Assembly (NCBI GenBank): GCA_036417435.1
Contig: CM070901.1
Coordinates: 53,351,001 to 53,415,000 of the forward strand
DNA length: 64,000 nucleotides
Source: Inia geoffrensis
Taxonomy: Eukaryota > Chordata > Mammalia > Artiodactyla > Iniidae
Reading direction: 5' to 3'
Below the pieces are notes generated by a model. That model had not been told where the DNA came from. It saw only the letters and a list, made by a program, of their open reading frames with translations, and searched no databases. The translations under genes and the position numbers were made by a program. Shown here piece after piece: positions 43,930-55,218 of this stretch (position 1 is its first letter; each line of letters begins with the position of its first letter).

Positions 43930-44690
43930 TTTTTGTTCTAATCTTACTCGATATCTCAATAGCACTGGCTGACTACTCCACTTTCTTCCCTTGACCTTCA
44001 TGACACCAAATCCTCCTGGTTTTCTCCCAGCTCAGGCTCCTCCACTGGAATCCCATATGTTGGAGTGTCCAGGGCTTTGCCTTGAGCCCCCATTCTTCTC
44101 TGGATTCATGCTTTCCCTAGGCGACCTCTTTTATCTCACAAATTTTAATGCCACCAATATGTTGATGACCACTAGCCTGTGTGTCTCCAGCTCTTACCTT
44201 TCCCAGAAACTCTATGCTTATATATCCAAATGCCTATTAGATAGCTTTAAGAAATTCTTATTTCATATAGATCTTAAAGTCAATGTGGTCTAAACCAGGG
44301 GTCCCCAATCCCTGGCCTGTTAGGAACTGGGCCACACAGCAGGAGGTGGGCAGCACCGAGCGAGCGAAGCTTCATCCGCCACTTCCCATCGCTCTCATTA
44401 CCGCCCGCACCATCCCCCCACCCCCACCCCCGTCCTTGGAAAAACTGTCTTCCATGAAACCGGTCCCTGGTGCCAAAAAGGTTGGGGACCGCTGGTCTAA
44501 ACAGAACTCTCATTTTGCAATCTCCCATTCCCAGCTTACTCTTGTCTCGAACTTTCCAATTTCAGTACATGGCCCCAGCATCCACCCAGATGTTCAAGTC
44601 AAAACTCAGACAGATGGTGGTGCTAATTTTGATCGCCTGTTAAAGACGGTGCCTTCCAAGTTTAAAGTTATTGTACTTCTTAGCTTTGAC
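43930..44690 (+). repeat. L2-like LINE fragment, interrupted by a hAT element
   Basis: CTCCAGCTCTTACC, TATATCCAAATGCCTATTAGATAGC, AACAGAACTCTCATTTTGC (after the insert) and TCTTGTCTCGAACTTTCC follow an L2 3'-half order (ATATCCAACTGCCT... then AAACTGAACTC). The hAT-type element at 44296-44494 splits it, and the two sides join across one copy of GTCTAAAC. Confidence 0.5.
44296..44494 (+). mobile_element. hAT-superfamily nonautonomous DNA transposon with exact 8-bp TSD
   Basis: Terminal inverted repeats: left CAGGGGTCCCCAA, right TTGGGGACCGCTG (its reverse complement CAGCGGTCCCCAA differs at one position). Exact 8-bp TSD GTCTAAAC at 44288-44295 and 44495-44502, the length characteristic of hAT elements. 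The interior (GGCCTGTTAGGAACTGGG, CACACAGCAGGAGGTGGGC, GAGCGAGCGAAGCTTCATC) matches a mammalian repeat I recognise but cannot name. At 199 bp it is an internal-deletion form with no transposase. Strand is arbitrary. C runs at 44414-44431 give a minus-strand G-quadruplex-type motif. Confidence 0.92.
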
Positions 44691-44754
44691 ATGTGAGAAA
44701 ATAAGTTGAGGCATTGTAAAATCTCACTTCTCACCCCACTAGTTTTAGCATTCA

Positions 44755-45345
44755 CTGATGTTTCTTATTTAAATTAATTATTCCTCTGATGGTTGCCAGT
44801 GGTGATTATCTAATACCATCATGCCTTCTACATTTATTAGTTGACTTTCTACTATAAGGAAGAGCTTTTTCTTCTCTCCTTTTATTTATTAATTCATTTG
44901 TGTATATCAATGCAGGCTCATGAGTTACCTGTTTCATTCAGTAGGTCATAATCCATAACTCTCGTTGTCATTCTGATGTTTAAGTTGTTCTAGATTTGGC
45001 CCCTGGGCGCTCCTGAGGCTAGTTTCTGCATTCTTGCCATGGCCTCCTCATTCTTTGAGCATTTTTTTCTTTCTAACACAACAAGATATTCCAGGTTCAT
45101 CTTATACTTTTCCGCAGCCCTAGAATCCACCATTTCTTCAAGAAGAGAGTGGTGTTTGGAAACCCAGATCTGGACTCTAGATGTGCTTTCACTACTTCTG
45201 AGGAATTTCTGTTCCTAGTCCGTTTCAGTGAACAGAACTAGAAAATTATGCACGTGAATACGTACATATTTATACACCTATGCAAACATATACCTGTATG
45301 TATACGTACATGCATATATGCACACACATATATACATAAACACAC
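44755..45345. repeat. Ancient LINE-like remnant and purine/pyrimidine-alternating tract
   Basis: CAACAAGATATTCCAGGTTCATC, AGAATCCACCATTTCTTCAAG and AACCCAGATCTGGACTCTAG recur in a common mammalian repeat that I associate loosely with old L1 sequence. 45250-45345 is an alternating ACAT/GTAC tract of microsatellite character. Confidence 0.4.
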
Positions 45346-45599
45346 TCACTTTACACTTATTTTACATATAGCCATAAGTTCACATCAGTACCTTCAATTC
45401 TAACCCAATACCGCATGGTCCATTTCATTCTAGCTGTGCCCTTTCCATATTTGCTTCTTCCTTCTCTGACAATGAGAAATGCATTTTCTCAAACTCTCTT
45501 TTTGTAGCTAATCTCCTGACCCTGCCAAGCTGCTGCTCCCCTCTAGCCAGGACCCTGACCCCCACTTGTGCCTACCTGCCAGCCCCATTTTGTGCTATC

Positions 45600-45745
45600 C
45601 TCACATACATCACCATATTTTAATTCTCTGAAAAGTGCTTATTTTCAGTCTACCCTTACTGGAGCATAAAGGTATCCTCACACAATGCTTGGTGTATGGT
45701 GTGTCCCCTGTAAATATTTATTGAGTGAATGAATGAACTCCTGCA
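45600..45745 (+). repeat. L2 LINE 3' end remnant
   Basis: CTTACTGGAGCATAAAGG... CACAATGCTTGGTGTATGG... AAATATTTATTGAGTGAATGAATGAA is the L2 terminal pattern. Confidence 0.65.
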
Positions 45746-48568
45746 TGCATGTTGTATATGCAGGATCCTGAAATAAAAATTAACTTGGGGGATCATGGGT
45801 GGTAGAAGGAGGAGGTGGCAAATTGTTGATGAGCAGTGCTAAAGTAGGCCCTGAAGTCTAAATTCCAGGAAAGTGAGCAGGTGCTATGCTCTCGCGCGCT
45901 CCTCTTTACGGAAAGATAATCATGGATGAAAGCAAGTGAAAATCTTTATACATTAGTGTGGTTAAAATAAAAAGGATGAAATGTGTGTTCCAGAACACGG
46001 ACAGCAATCTTCAGAAAGCGAGAGGACTTCTAAAGCCAGTCGAGAACAATAGGCAGAGAGGATGATGAGAGGGGACTTCCCCTCTGAAAAAAAAGTTAGA
46101 GTAAAAATTAAGAAAAAACAAACAGAAAGCTCCTGAAGATGGAGCTGGTGGCCAAGCCAGTGAGACCTCTCAGCCACCTGGGAAGACAAGGGCCCAAATG
46201 GACACCATCACTGAAACCAAAAAATCATAAACAGAGGTGAAGTTAAAATTTCCTGAATAACCAAACCCATGACTTACTGATGACAGTAACTTGGTTACCA
46301 GACAAAGCTGCTTTCCTCAGTTTACCAGAAGAAATGTGGAATCATCCTGAGGATTATGCAGATTATAAGAACTCTCGAGGAAATATAGACAATAAGGAAT
46401 ATGTTGTTAATGAAATTATGACATACATAAATGCATATGCAGTATAATATTGGACACAGCACTCTACAACTTTGAGACCACAGTATTCTGGAATCCTTGC
46501 AGATTATTCTGACATGGTCTAGGTTTATGGAACACCACATCTACTGAGATTATTTGTGTGCATCCAAGCAACATTGGCCTGTGTCTCTCTGGATGTAATC
46601 TCTGGATGAGAAGCGCTTTGATTTAATATTAAACTATCTGCACGATTTTCAAATACCTGGCAGAGATTTTTACAACTCGGAATAGTGCCAGCAATTATGA
46701 GGTATCATCAGAAAGTTGTGATCTGTCAACACTCATTTATGTTTGGATCTCAGTGGTATGCAGGAAAATGTTTAACAACCTGCTCTTTGGGCGGTGGGGG
46801 GTGGGGGGCAGTGTTGATTTGTAGCATTTGCCAATTTCCAAGGCATAAATACTCCCAACATGATAAATTTCACTGAAGGAGGAGTGGGCTCTCTGGAGCA
46901 GGTACAAGCCAGCTCCATTCACCACCAGCCTACGATTGTGTATAAACATATTTTTGTTCTTGATCCTTTGGTACAAATGGTGTACTCCAAAATTATTAGT
47001 GTAAACAGGAGTGATGTTTAAGCTTGCTTTCTGTTTGTTTTTAAATAGAAAATTTAAAAGATACAGCTCCTTTTCTGATTGCATAATTGCTACCCAGGTA
47101 TGAAATGATGGACAGAGTGGGCTTTACTGTCTAGTTGATAACGCTGTTCTTGAAAGGCTGGTGGGTCCACTCCTCATATACCACGTACTTTATAATATGT
47201 TAATGCTACATGACCAAGTACTCTGATCCCTAGTGCCCAAAGTTTGATTCAATGTATATAACTAAAAACATATCCATTTGTGCTCATTTTAAGTAAGTAG
47301 CCCTTCCTTTGTAAGTCATGAAGTTTACTAACATTATTGAATAATAATGGCTTATTTAATGGTTGTTGCTGTAATGTGGTAATATGTAGTTAGTTTCCTG
47401 GTAAAGTTACTTTTTAGCAATTTTTCTTCATATATTCAGTATTTTCCTTGAATTGTACACATAGGGGTGTGTGTGTGCGTGTGTGTGTGCTTGTGTTGGG
47501 TTTTCTCTTGTTTTTTTACGTAATCAGTAAAGAAGCCAGATATGACTGTGCGGTAAACCATTTTCACGTTGGCACGCTGGGATGTTGTTACTAAATTCCT
47601 GAAGAAGCTAAGCCTATGAACTAAAGTAAAACACACCTCTTCTGCAGCTACCAGAATTGTGAACCTTCTAATTATAGCATTAGCCCTCACTTTTACAGGG
47701 TTTTACAGTTTTCAAAGGGCTTTTAAATGCACGGCATGTTCTGGTGGACCCTTACCAATGTATAATCTTGAATCTAAGCTGCAACATCCTTTTCTTGCAT
47801 GTTCCAGCATGTTAGCAGAAAAGCTGTCAAAAGAACACAAAAACACATACTAAGAATTCAAAATTGAAAGAAAGAATGAAACAGGTTATTCATTTCAACC
47901 TTGGCTTTAACAAAGCAGGTACAATTATATATGGGGAGAGCAGCCAAATATGTTCATTTACTTATTAAATAATCATCATCTAAGTTAGTCTAAAGCTGCA
48001 GGAATCGTCATCACACATAAGAAGGGTGACCTCACTGGATAGTGCACGTAGTTGATCGGCATAACAACAAAGAAAAAGGCCAGGAGAAAACGATTTTTGG
48101 AAATTGACATAGACTCCTAGAATATGACCGGATTATGATATAAATAATGAGATTTCATGTTTAACTCAACGGAGTTTAAATTTCCATGCAACCTCCAAGG
48201 GCAAAGTTGTGGCAGAAGTAGAAGATAAGACAATAGAAAAAAAAATACTCTGTGACTCGGCCTCAAACTTTAAAGGCAGTTAAGAACTGGTACCTAGAAT
48301 TCCCTGCAGTTGGAGCTATGGCTTATAAAGACTGCTGTGATTTTTTTTGGAGCTAGGTCTACTATGCAGCATTACAACCAACCAATGCAATTCTTCATCT
48401 GCCCCTGAGAGAACTGCCTAATTTGAACGATACTCTTTGAACCAGCGGTCATAGGGAATTTGGTATGTGCAAGGGGATTCAGCAAAATACAGAGATTTTC
48501 CTTGCCTTCAATGAAAATACTATCTTGTTGAGGAGACAAAGCAATCACACATTTAAAACTAAACAAAA
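45746..48568. other. No recognisable gene; longest unannotated interval
   Basis: No open frame with family resemblance, and no repeat landmark apart from a G-rich run at 46789-46808 and a GT repeat at 47466-47496. The text looks single-copy. It could be intron or intergenic sequence; I cannot distinguish. Confidence 0.45.
47466..47496. repeat. (GT)n microsatellite, imperfect
   Basis: GTGTGTGTGTGCGTGTGTGTG with isolated C interruptions. Confidence 0.93.
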
Positions 48569-48865
48569 GGGCTTCCCTGGTGGCTCAGTGGTTGAGAGTC
48601 TGCCTGCCAATGCAGGGGACACGGGTTCGAGCCCTCGTCTGGGAGGATTCTACATGCCGCGGAGCAACTGGGCCCGTGAGCCACAACTACTGAGTCCGCG
48701 CATCTGGAGCCTGTGCTCCAGAGGCCGCGACAGTGAGAGGCCCGCACACCGCGATGAAGAGTGGCTCCCGCTCGCCGCAACTGGAGAAAGCCCTCGCACA
48801 GAAACGAAGACCGAAACACAGGCAGAAAAAATAAAAATAAATTAAAATAAATTAAAAAAATAATA
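48569..48865 (+). mobile_element. CHR-family SINE, intermediate structural form
   Basis: Normal head (GGGCTTCCCTGGTGGCTCAG) and B box GGTTCGAGCCC. The centre is short (only one CCACAACTACTG module, then GCATCTGGAGCCTGTGCTCC) as in the deletion form, but it keeps the 3' module GCGATGAAGAGTGGCTCCC... of the long form. A-rich tail of AAATAAATT units and an ACTAA repeat. No clean TSD because both flanks are A/C/T-rich. Confidence 0.92.
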
Positions 48866-48924
48866 AATTAAACTAAACTAAACTAAATACGACGTTAAAA
48901 GTTTAAGGGAAAAAAAATTTAAGG

Positions 48925-49130
48925 AAAGGGGAGTGAATTCAGGGAGAGTGTTCAAAAAGCTCCAAGGGACTTGATCTGGGTCTTGTAGGGCATCTGGAAT
49001 GAGGTGGACAAACAAAAGGCGAGGAAGGACTTTGAGTCAAATCGGAGGAAATGTGCAGAGGTGGAACATGCAGTGGGCACGTGGGGAACATTAGGTAAAC
49101 CATGGAGTGGACACTGAGGCTTATTTTCAA
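48925..49130 (-). repeat. L2 LINE remnant, antisense
   Basis: CTTGATCTGGGTCTTGTAGGGCAT and AAATGTGCAGAGGTGGAACATGCAGTG follow antisense L2 phrasing, although the order is partly scrambled. Confidence 0.4.
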
Positions 49131-49554
49131 CTAATGGTGAAAATATAAAGAACAGATGTCTTCTAAGTAGTTCCTATTCCTCTACCAGCTACAGCATGAA
49201 ACTCTGAAGGCTGGGTGTATTCAAAGTCCCCAAAGCTTGAAGCATCCTCATTCCTTCATGGAACTGTGAGCAGTGGCTGGGACAATATAAACAACAAACA
49301 AGCTATACAGCATGTCAATAATTTCTGATTTCTTTCTCATAAACAGTGCAGAAGGGAGAAAATATTGTAACTGCATCCCATTCTACAGTCCACTTAAGAA
49401 GAAAAATGGGTGATGGTAGCAACGAGGACAATGTTGTGATGGTGATGAGGATGAGGATGATGATGATACTTAGAATTTACTGAGTGTTTATAGTATCTCT
49501 CAGGATTTGTGTTTCCCCTACATTATTTCACTTTATCCTCACAGAAGTTTCAGG

Positions 49555-49775
49555 ACTCTTTTTGGTAACAAGTAATGTAAAACTGGCTCAAACTAGCTTA
49601 GCATTAAAGGGAATTAATTGTCTGGCATAACTGGAAAGCCCAGAGGTAGATATTCTTGGCTTCAGAAATAGCTGGATCCCAGGGGACCAGATAACGTTAT
49701 CAGGATTCTGTCACTGTTTTCGTTTCTCAGATCTCTTTTACTCTGACTGTGGCTTCATCTGCAGCTAGTCACTCT
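49555..49775 (+). repeat. Old interspersed repeat, same family as 27085-27341
   Basis: GTAACAAGTAATGTAAAACTGGCTCAAACTAGC, GGGAATTAATTGTCTGGCATAACTGG and TAGCTGGATCCCAGGGG. Shares the GGCAAGTAACAG... CTCAA... TTAA... GGGAATTTATT layout with the copy at 27085. Only the first half is visible. Confidence 0.5.
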
Positions 49776-49838
49776 TGGTATACCTGGGGAGACTGACGGC
49801 CTCCATGCTTATTCTTAGAGGTCAAAAGAAGCAGACCT

Positions 49839-50040
49839 GGGCTTCCCTGGTGGCGCAGTAGTTGAGAGTCCGCCTGCCGATGCTAGGGTACGCGGGTTCG
49901 TGCCCCGGTCTAGGAGGATGCCACGTGCCGCGGAGCGGCTGGGCCCGTGAGCCGTGGCCGCTGGGCTTGTGCGTCCGGAGCCTGTGCTCCGCGGCGGGAG
50001 GGGCCACAGCGGTGAGAGGCCCGCGTACAGCAAAACAAAA
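49839..50040 (+). mobile_element. CHR-family SINE, central-deletion form, exact TSD
   Basis: GGGCTTCCCTGGTGGCGCAG head, B box GGTTCGTGCCC, body GCGTCCGGAGCCTGTGCTCC and a short AAAACAAAAAA tail. A perfect 15-bp TSD AAAAGAAGCAGACCT lies at 49824-49838 and 50041-50055. Confidence 0.96.
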
Positions 50041-50429
50041 AAAAGAAGCAGACCTTCCTCTCTTGTTCACTCCCTCCCTCTTGCTCTTCCTGCCCTTTCC
50101 CTCTCCTTCTGTCCAACATGGAAGGCTTTGGATGGCCCTGCTGAGTCATGTGCACAACACTCAGACCAAAGGCTCCAAGGGCCTTGAGTCCTGCGGCTAT
50201 AGCCCTTTCCACCAGAGGTGGTCAGGTAATGGGATTGACAGACCCCCCTGGCACCATATGAGTCAGGAAGAGCCGTTCCTAGTGGAAAGCAAGCTGCCCG
50301 GCAAATGTCCACTACAGGTAAATACCAACATTATCCCTATTTGGCAATGAGAAAATTGAGGCCTTGGCTGGTTGAGTTTGAAACCAGGCTTTGGGAATAA
50401 GACTGCCCATTGTTAAACCAATGGCTGTT

Positions 50430-50590
50430 AAGCCGAGAAACCTTTGAAAAGGACTGGGCCTGAGACTCACCCAGATAATTAACCCAGAATCTAGGTAGTA
50501 AGAACTGGGTAAGAGCATTTTTTTAATCTCCTCAGGTGGTTCTAACATTAGAAATATGAGAAAGCAGCCAGTATTGAAAACCTCTGTCCT
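50430..50590 (+). repeat. MER5-like hAT remnant
   Basis: GGGCCTGAGACTCACCCAGATAATTAACCC, CTCCTCAGGTGGTTCTAAC and TTGAAAACCTCTG resemble MER5-class elements (CCAGGTGATTCTGA... GAGAACCACTG). TSD not discernible. Confidence 0.4.
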
Positions 50591-50689
50591 AAGCTCTAGG
50601 CTCCTGTTAATAATAAACCCCAGAATACGCACAGTACTCCCTTCAGCCACCTTTATCAACCAGCTCGTAAGAATGGCCTGATGCTTTAC

Positions 50690-50800
50690 CTGCCTGTCTC
50701 CCTCACTCACATTTATATCATCCCATCTTTACAGCTGCAGTCCCTGGTACCTCACCTGACATAGCAGGCATTCAATAAATATTTGTTAAACTGATTTGAT
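50690..50800 (+). repeat. L2 LINE 3' end remnant
   Basis: GCAGTCCCTGGTACCTCACC... CATAGCAGGCATTCAATAAATATTTG is the L2 terminal pattern. Confidence 0.65.
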
Positions 50801-52435
50801 GTAGCTCCCTGGATTTTCATGCAAACACTCATGCTGGAATGAAGGGTTCAGAGGGGGGAAAACAGTAAAACTATCTTCATGCCGTAGTAGCGATAATGAT
50901 AGGAAGGAGGAAAAAGGAAAGGGGAAAGTAGTCCGTTGTCCATATTTTCTCAGTCAAAAAGAAACAAAAAAATAAGGAACTCAGTAGGTAAAATTACCAT
51001 GTGGCATACATTACTTTCCAAGTTAACATAACCCTTCAAGCCAGTGTTTCAGCTTTCATTCTACCATGTTCCTTAATTACAATATCCTTATTCCCTAATT
51101 AAAGGCTCATTAAGCTTGTCAACACCTTTTTAGAATATTACCTATTTTATTCTTTAGAAATCTAGGTGTTATTAAATCAGAATCCTTTATGGAAAAGCAT
51201 ATTCTAATGACTTCTTGATCTCTCATTCCATTCGATGACACCATGTTAAACAATCGCTTTAATCTGATCAAGTTTAATTTTTCTGCAGTCAAGTAACTGC
51301 CCTTCAGTTAAAAGCTTCTGTTAGAACTGCACTAACATAATAGCTCTTGGTTCTGTGCTCCTTTTGGTGATTTCTGTTTTTTTCACACAAAACAACTCGC
51401 TCTCAAACTTCCATTTTACCCTGTAGAAACCTGAGCCCACGTGTTTCATCTCTAACTGGGTGTGGAGGCGGGTGCAGGATAACTTTAATTTTTCCCTACT
51501 TGGCTGTCTGTTTCCTAGAATCTCTCTATTTTCAGCTGCCCTGGGATTTCCCTTTCCATTGCACCTGCCCTGACACTGGGCTCTACCCCAGCACTGGCCG
51601 ACCTTGTGAATGTTTTATGAGACTGTCTGCAGCAGCCCCTTGGAGCCAACCAAGAACACCTGTTGATTTCTTGCCCTTCTCCAGACCTTTAGTGCCCACC
51701 CTCTGCTGGGCTCAGGCATTCCTTCCATCCAGAAGGTTTCTGAGGTTTGCATATCTGCATAAGCATCTAATCATCAGTCTGCTGGTGAACTTACTTCCAG
51801 AACAATGACTGGGCGCTAAAGTGTGTTTCAGGCAACTCAGCTAGGCCTTTAGGCTAAAGAAGTATTTGCCTAAAAGGACACTTTATATGAAATCCAAAGG
51901 CTTGCTGGCAATCATATCCCCTTTGGTAATATTTTTTTCCCGAAGTTCGTGTTCTTCCATTTTTATTGTGAGTAACCACTAAAGAAAAACAAGGTCTGAT
52001 TAGAGTCCAGGGGAAGAATGCATGTTTCTTCAGAGGAAGAATCTAGAATTTCCTTTAGGAACCTGACGTTCATGTACTCACTGCCCCTATCCCCATGACT
52101 GACACTGCCACCACTCTAGGACTTTAGACTTGGAAATTTAGGAATCTTGATCTCCTTGCTTAATTCTTTATGGACTCAAGTATTTCTTTCATCAGATAGT
52201 TTTATGTGTTAGTAGCACTTGAGTTCAGTAGGCTTTGAAGGGCCAGCATGGGAACCTCACCATTATCTGCAGTATTGCACCTATGGGAAAATGTGTTACA
52301 CATGCACAAAAATAAACATGCAGCAATAGCAACCTGTCTCCTTACTTCATCTCCACACTCAGGCCCTGCCCTTAACCCTATGCAAGGCACTGGACATCCA
52401 GCAGCAGTAAGAGGAAACACAGACTCATTTGCTCA
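50801..52435. other. No recognisable gene
   Basis: Single-copy-looking sequence. The 102-residue frame at 51500-51808 has no domain I recognise and no support from a start context, so I do not call it. Confidence 0.45.
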
Positions 52436-52439
52436 CCAC

Positions 52440-53860
52440 TCCGTATGCTTTTCTTCTTGGTTCAATTTTTTTTCTCCTGAATTACATCTTTCAACAGTTC
52501 CTTCAGAAAGGTTCTTTTGTGCTAAATTCTTTCAGTTTTATTTTGTCTGAAAATGTTGTTTTGGAGGGAGAGGAGATTTTATTCTTAAAGTTTAATTTGC
52601 TATAGAATTTAGGTTAATATTTATTTTCTCTTAACAATTTGAGGATATTTTTCCACTGTCCTTTGACTCTATCATTGTCTGTTGAAAAATCTCCAGCTAG
52701 CTGAACTATCATTCCTTTGTTAACTTGTCTTTTTTCTAAAGATGACTTTATTATATATTTTTTGTCTTTGATATCCTGTAGTTTCATTAAGATGGATCTA
52801 GATGTGTATTTGTTTTACTTATTTTGCCAAGAAACTTGTTGTGCTTCTTGAGGCTTAGGACTAATGTTTTTAATCAACGAAAAATCAATGAAAAAATTGT
52901 TAGTTTCTCTATCTTTGACTATTACCTCTCCACCGTTCTCTTTATTCTTTCTTATTGAAACCCCTAGTAGATATATGCTTCATCTTCTTATATCTTCAAT
53001 GTCTCTTGATGTCTCATTTTTCCAACATTCTCTTTTATTTTCAGCGCTTTCCTGATAATTTCCTCAGATTTATCTTCTGGTATACTAATTCTCTTTTTAG
53101 CCAGCATTTTTAACCTGTCTACTAATTTCAGTGTCTACACGTTTTCATCTCTATGAGCTTTTTTTTTTTAATTAATTAATTTTATTTTTGGCTGCGTTGG
53201 GTCTTCGTTGCTGCATGCGGGTTTTCTCGAGTTGCAGTGAGCAGGGGCTACTCTTCTTTGCAGTGCACGGGCTTCTCATTGCAGTGGCTTCTCTTGTTGT
53301 GGAGCACGGGCTCTAGGTGCGCAGGCTCAGTAGTTGTGGCTCGCAGGCTCTAGAGCACAGGCTCAGTAGTTGTGGCGCACAGGCTTAGTTGCTCCGTGGC
53401 ATGTGGCACAGGGCTTGAACCTGTGTCCCCTGCATTGGCAGGCAGATTCTTAACCACTGTGCCACCAGGGAAACCTTCTAAGAGTTTTATTTATTTTTAA
53501 ATATGCCTATTCTTTTTCAGAATCTTATGTTTTATGATATTATTCCTTCTTTTATGTCATTTTAAGCATACATATTTGATAGTCTCCACCTGATAGTTCT
53601 ATTAATTGATACACCGTCATTCATAAGGAATTGTTTCTCTAGTATTTGATAATTTTGGAGTGTGAGCTTATCTTCATTGTGGCCTTATCTGTGGAAATCT
53701 TGCATACCCTAGGTTGAAGAAGTGTTCCTCCAGAGAGGTTTTGCATTTTATTCTGCCAGCTGTGAGGCCCTAAATCATTTATATACTCTTCTCTCAGTTT
53801 AGGAGTTCCTAGCCAACCATTCATTTTCATAAGGTTTTTGTGTGCCCGGTGTTCAAAAGT
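52440..53860 (-). mobile_element. Ancient LINE (L1M/HAL1-like) antisense remnant
   Basis: T-rich text such as TTTTTCCACTGTCCTTTGACTC, TAGTTTCATTAAGATGGATCTAGATG, TTGTTGTGCTTCTTGAGGC and, beyond the SINE, CATATTTGATAGTCTCCACCTGATAG and TCCAGAGAGGTTTTGCATTTTATTCTGCCAG. These are the usual antisense phrases of an old mammalian LINE that I take to be L1M/HAL1-like. Split by the SINE at 53159-53476. Confidence 0.45.
53159..53476 (-). mobile_element. CHR-family SINE, long form, with small internal deletion
   Basis: Minus-strand copy: TTTTTTTTTTAATTAATTAATT tail, GCTGCGTTGGGTCTTCGTTGC, two CAGTAGTTGTGG modules and end CACCAGGGAAACC. A stretch between GCATGTGG and CAGGGCTTGAACC is missing relative to other copies. 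Flanks give only an approximate TSD. Confidence 0.92.
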
Positions 53861-54124
53861 AAGGAGTGGCTATCCTTGCTTTGAAAACATTTCAATAAAG
53901 AATAAAAGTCCTTCAGCTGAAAGGTTCTCTGTAAAGAAGCCCAGTTTGGCCACTTCGTATAGGAAGAAATTATACCTAAAGCATACAATGCCATTGGCAA
54001 GCTTCTAGTAAATTGAAATAAAACCAGATTTTTACTTTATTCAAATGGCCAAAATTAGGGCCTGAAGTTTCTGATCCTCCTATCTCTATGACTGGTCATA
54101 AAGATAAGTTATATAATTTAAATC

Positions 54125-54250
54125 CATCGTATCTCTGGGCAATACTACCATCTAAGTTTTTATGAGGATTAAATGGGATTGTCCATGAACAGTACTTTAG
54201 CAGAGTACCTGACACATAATAAGTACCCAATAAATGTTAGCTATTAATTT
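54125..54250 (+). repeat. MIR SINE remnant
   Basis: TATGAGGATTAAATGGGATTG, GAGTACCTGACACATAATAAGTACCC and AATAAATGTTAGCTATTA are the 3' half of a MIR. Confidence 0.7.
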
Positions 54251-54795
54251 ACCGTCTAATTCTCAACGAATCTTGTAATTAGGTATTCTTTCTGATACCT
54301 TATCTGACGGTCCCTCCTCTTCTAGCAGATAATAGCATCTTCCATAGTAATCTATCACATGATTGAAAGGTTTTATTTATGCTTTAATCACTGAGCTTCT
54401 TCTCTTCTACTGTTCCTTTGCCATTTATTGAATTTACCTGAAGAGAAGTACAAAATTAGACTCAATGCTAAAGGACTGACAGACACTGAGTATAATAGGA
54501 AAATTACTATAATTCTGGATATATCACAGCTTACTCCATTTGAAATGTCCACGTATAATACTTGCTTTTGTAATAAAACTATTGTCGACTCGTATTTGGC
54601 TAATAGTCCACCGTGAACCTCGGGTCTTACCGGGTCTAAACATGCCATATTCCCCTTCAGTCGTTTTTTTCACCACTATTTCTTTCTGGTTGATCTGCGG
54701 TAAGTGTTTACATTATGTTCCGCACAAAATAAAAGTCTTCTTTCAGAGAACTGCTTCAGATGCTTATGAATAAGAACATCAAAAAGAGAAATCTT

Positions 54796-54861
54796 GCTGT
54801 ACAGCAGAAACTAACACAACATTGTAAAGCAACTATACTCCAATGATAATTAATAAAAAAA
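54796..54861 (+). mobile_element. Very short L1 3'-end insertion (66 bp)
   Basis: GCTGTACAGCAGAAACTAAC... CATTGTAAAGCAACTATACTCC followed by a short A-rich tail is the last part of the L1 3' UTR (compare the end of the copy at 14345-15143). Flanking direct repeat AGAAATCTT at 54787-54795 and 54862-54870 supports an independent, extremely 5'-truncated insertion. Confidence 0.85.
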
Positions 54862-55001
54862 AGAAATCTTTCAAATATAAAGCTTCATCAGCTTGATATC
54901 ACAATATTTTCTTTGCAATTATATATAACTCTCAGCAATGATGCAAGGAATGTTACTGAATTATGTATGCGTATTATATGTTGATTAATAAAAGATATTA
55001 C

Positions 55002-55218
55002 GGGGCTTCCCTGGTGGCGCAGTGGCTGAGAGTCCGCCTGCCGATGCAGGGGACACGGGTTCGTGCCCCGGTCCGGGAAGATCCCACATGCCGCGGAAGG
55101 GCTGGGCCCATGAGCCATGGCTGCTGGGCCTGCGCGTCCGGAGCCTGTGCTCCGCAACGGGAGAGGCCACAACAGTGACAGGCCCGTGTACTGCAAAAAA
55201 AAAAAAAAAAAAAAAAAA
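55002..55218 (+). mobile_element. CHR-family SINE, central-deletion form
   Basis: GGGGCTTCCCTGGTGGCGCAG head, A box TGGCGCAGTGG, B box GGTTCGTGCCC and a 25-base A tail. No convincing TSD in the flanks. Confidence 0.94.

Noticed and set aside
51500..51808. 102-residue open frame in transposon-free sequence
   Set aside because: No recognisable domain, no start-context or splice support; frames of this length arise by chance in 64 kb.
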